Part shown: positions 62,305 to 64,000 of the stretch, one piece after another
Position numbering within the stretch: the stretch's first letter is position 1
Layout of the letters: each line of letters starts with the position of its first letter
Assembly (NCBI GenBank): GCA_023336205.1
Contig: JALQCR010000027.1
Span: 1 to 64,000, forward strand
Direction of reading: 5' to 3'
DNA from: Pseudanabaena sp. Salubria-1
GTDB lineage: Bacteria > Cyanobacteriota > Cyanobacteriia > Pseudanabaenales > Pseudanabaenaceae
Length of the DNA stretch: 64,000 nucleotides
Notes under the pieces: generated by a model
What the model was told of the DNA's origin: nothing
Seen by the model: only the letters and a program-made list of their open reading frames with translations
The model's database searches: none
Made by a program: the position numbers and the translations under genes

Positions 62305-63366
62305 CTAGAGTAATATTTGCCTTTGGCGACTATCAAGGCAATCTTGTTCTAGCATTTGATCGAAATTACGAATTACTTGTTTGCAACGTTTTATGTATGC
62401 AACTACCCATGATTGAATTTGCTGGATTTGCTCAGTATCGCAGGAGATAGCTGCTTGTTTTGGGTGTGATATTTGACCACTGCGATCGATTTCAAACTCA
62501 GATAACCATGTTGAGGCGGGACGACTAGATTTCCAATAATTTGTAACTACGACCTTCCCCAGATATTGAGTCGTAAAGTGACTTAGTTTGTTCAAAGCGA
62601 CTAAAAGTTCATCTAACTTATACTCTTGCGGCGCAGTTTTCGCTGATACTAACTTAGTAGAACTATCGGTGATTTGTGTAGGGTTATTGGTAGCTATAGG
62701 CGTATTTGAGGAAGCTGTGGCAGCATCTGTAGGAGGTGTTTGAGGTTTATTTTTGTTTGACTGTATCTGTGTATTTGTATTACTTGCAGTTGCACTTGCT
62801 CTTGGGCTAGCTATGGCATTTGTTTGTTTGTCAATTTGGACTCTTGCATTAACTGAGCCAAGAGATGTCTTATCTGCGATCGCCTCTGGATTGGGAAGAT
62901 TAATAGCACTAGTTAATCTCTGTATCGTCGATGCTTCTTGGACATTTTCCTCTGGCGCAGTTATCTTCCAATTTGAACTTGACAACGATTGCTGAGGTAT
63001 CGAACCTAATAAGAGCTTAAAGTGTGCGACTGTGTTGTATGTATCTGTCTCGATCAGATGCTTGATTTTGGTAATGCCCCGACTGTAGTCAACCAGCTTC
63101 AGGTCGCTGTCTGTAAGTACTAGTAGTACTAATCCATGTGTCAACTTGTAAATAAAAACAATATGACCTGCAAAGTAAAACTCAAAAGATTCAAACCCTT
63201 CGGGGACATTCTCAATAACTTGCAGTACTCCCTGACCTAATGCTTGCTTTGTCCGATCTAATACGGCATCTAATCCGTAGAAATAAGGACGCATACGGCG
63301 GTTTGTGAGGGAGATCCCCACAACTCCTGCTGAATTCAAAAAATCTTGAATAACCTCCCGACTCAT
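62305..63366 (-). CDS. Hypothetical protein with Ser/Thr/Asn/Ala-rich linker
   Basis: 353 residues. An N-terminal folded part (about 1-125; VVGISLTNRRMRPYFYGLDA, FYFAGHIVFIYKLTHGLVLL) looks like a roadblock/profilin-type alpha-beta domain. A low-complexity linker (about 175-245) and a C-terminal domain (LDELLVALNKLSHFTTQYLG, IQSWVVAYIKRCKQVIRNFD) follow. No signal peptide. It is upstream of the ferredoxin gene on the same strand, about 460 bp away. Not recognised with confidence. Confidence 0.7.
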   Translation of the reverse strand: MSREVIQDFLNSAGVVGISLTNRRMRPYFYGLDAVLDRTKQALGQGVLQVIENVPEGFESFEFYFAGHIVFIYKLTHGLVLLVLTDSDLKLVDYSRGITKIKHLIETDTYNTVAHFKLLLGSIPQQSLSSSNWKITAPEENVQEASTIQRLTSAINLPNPEAIADKTSLGSVNARVQIDKQTNAIASPRASATASNTNTQIQSNKNKPQTPPTDAATASSNTPIATNNPTQITDSSTKLVSAKTAPQEYKLDELLVALNKLSHFTTQYLGKVVVTNYWKSSRPASTWLSEFEIDRSGQISHPKQAAISCDTEQIQQIQSWVVAYIKRCKQVIRNFDQMLEQDCLDSRQRQILL

Positions 63367-63385
63367 ATTTTCTCACGCTGCTTCT

Positions 63386-64000
63386 ATGATCGACATACCG
63401 TTCACCCTAGACCAATTACGCATTCTCAAGGCGATCGCTGCTGAGGGTAGCTTCAAACGCGCCGCCGATAGTCTATATGTGTCTCAACCCGCCGTTAGTT
63501 TGCAAGTCCAACACCTAGAGCGACAGCTAGATGTGCCTTTGTTTGATCGCGGGGGCAGAAGAGCACAGTTGACGGAGGCAGGACAGTTATTACTTTCCTA
63601 TGGCGATCGCATTTTAAGCCTTTGCCAAGAAACTTGTCGCGCCATTGACGATTTACAAAATTTAAATGGTGGGACTCTAATTATAGGTGCTAGTCAAACG
63701 ACAGGAACCTACCTCATGCCACAAATGATCGGCTTATTTCGCAAGAAATATCCAGAAGTCTCGGTTCAACTCCATGTTCATTCTACAAGGCGAACTGCAT
63801 GGAGTGTTGCTAATGGACAAGTGGACTTGGCGATTATTGGGGGAGAAATTCCTGCGGATTTACTGGACTCCTTAGAGATTACACCCTATGCTGAGGATGA
63901 ACTAGCGCTAATTCTACCAACTTCTCATCCGCTAGCTCAGGTGGGGGCTTTACCAATTGAGGAGTTGTACAAGTTGCAATTTATTACTCTCGACTCTCAA
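63386..64000 (+). CDS. rbcR: LysR-family regulator, RbcR-like (cut by window end)
   Basis: 205 codons are visible from ATG 63386; the C-terminus lies beyond the window. The helix-turn-helix FTLDQLRILKAIAAEGSFKR, then AADSLYVSQPAVSLQVQHLE is strongly conserved. The start of the effector domain (LIIGASQTTGTYLMPQMIGL, HVHSTRRTAWSVANGQVDLA) matches the RbcR/CmpR group that controls Rubisco and carbon-uptake genes. Divergent from the 353-residue gene, 19 bp apart. Because 3' sequence is missing, CmpR or NdhR types cannot be wholly excluded. Confidence 0.85.
   Translation, partial: MIDIPFTLDQLRILKAIAAEGSFKRAADSLYVSQPAVSLQVQHLERQLDVPLFDRGGRRAQLTEAGQLLLSYGDRILSLCQETCRAIDDLQNLNGGTLIIGASQTTGTYLMPQMIGLFRKKYPEVSVQLHVHSTRRTAWSVANGQVDLAIIGGEIPADLLDSLEITPYAEDELALILPTSHPLAQVGALPIEELYKLQFITLDSQ

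Overview
The window is chromosomal DNA of a cyanobacterium, most likely a filamentous, Pseudanabaena-like lineage. It encodes a core phycobilisome subunit (ApcF), a Ycf37-like photosystem I assembly protein, PAM68, an RbcR-type LysR regulator, plastid-type dxs and fba, and a cluster of V4R and ferredoxin genes like the photosystem II assembly operon of other cyanobacteria. The octamer GCGATCGC (HIP1) is very frequent. The genus is an inference.

Layout. 1-2300: low-complexity edge, tRNA-Arg, ycf37, mnmA. 2335-17969: a 15.6-kb insertion between mnmA and cobB, bounded by two ISAs1-family copies in the same orientation and by a perfect 9-bp direct repeat at the outer ends. It carries a DUF4231-like membrane protein, a three-level nest of IS1595, IS4, IS630 and IS30 elements, and a sugar-modifying cluster (glycosyltransferase, Gfo/Idh-like oxidoreductase, epimerase, DegT aminotransferase, MFS exporter). 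17972-36400: mainly chromosomal genes (cobB, pentapeptide protein, ECF-T, FdhF-like oxidoreductase, an AbiE-like toxin-antitoxin pair, histidine kinase, tail-collar protein, dxs, FIST protein, apcF, fba, response regulator). 36364-44329: a restriction-like operon. Its two methylase genes look open, but both nuclease genes are broken, one by a 134-bp MITE and the other by an ISKra4-type element. 44452-48248: a ribbon-helix-helix repressor gene, an unknown gene, an HNH endonuclease, an unknown conserved gene, a six-gene tRNA array, another unknown gene and a seventh tRNA. A strong dyad related to TACTACA/TGTAGTA sits at the repressor promoter and also overlaps the promoter of the tRNA array, suggesting an inducible tRNA regulon. 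48439-57950: housekeeping and stress genes (DUF4336, upp, TrxR-like, peroxiredoxin/PerR pair, membrane operon, FHA-LuxR regulator, rpsO, pam68). 57983-63366: a V4R/ferredoxin operon in which an IS30 copy has cut off the C-terminal extension of the ferredoxin. From 63386: rbcR, cut by the window end.

Mobile DNA dominates. Almost every insertion could be delimited with its own target-site duplication: ISAs1 unit 9 bp, IS4 9 bp, ISKra4 9 bp, IS30 3 bp (twice), IS630 TA, four 134-bp MITEs 8 bp each, and 99-bp MITEs TA. Intergenic regions are also packed with long perfect stem-loops, including between most genes of the tRNA array. Three G/C/A/T homopolymer stretches (1-86, 33684-33730, 33906-34031) are probably assembly artefacts.
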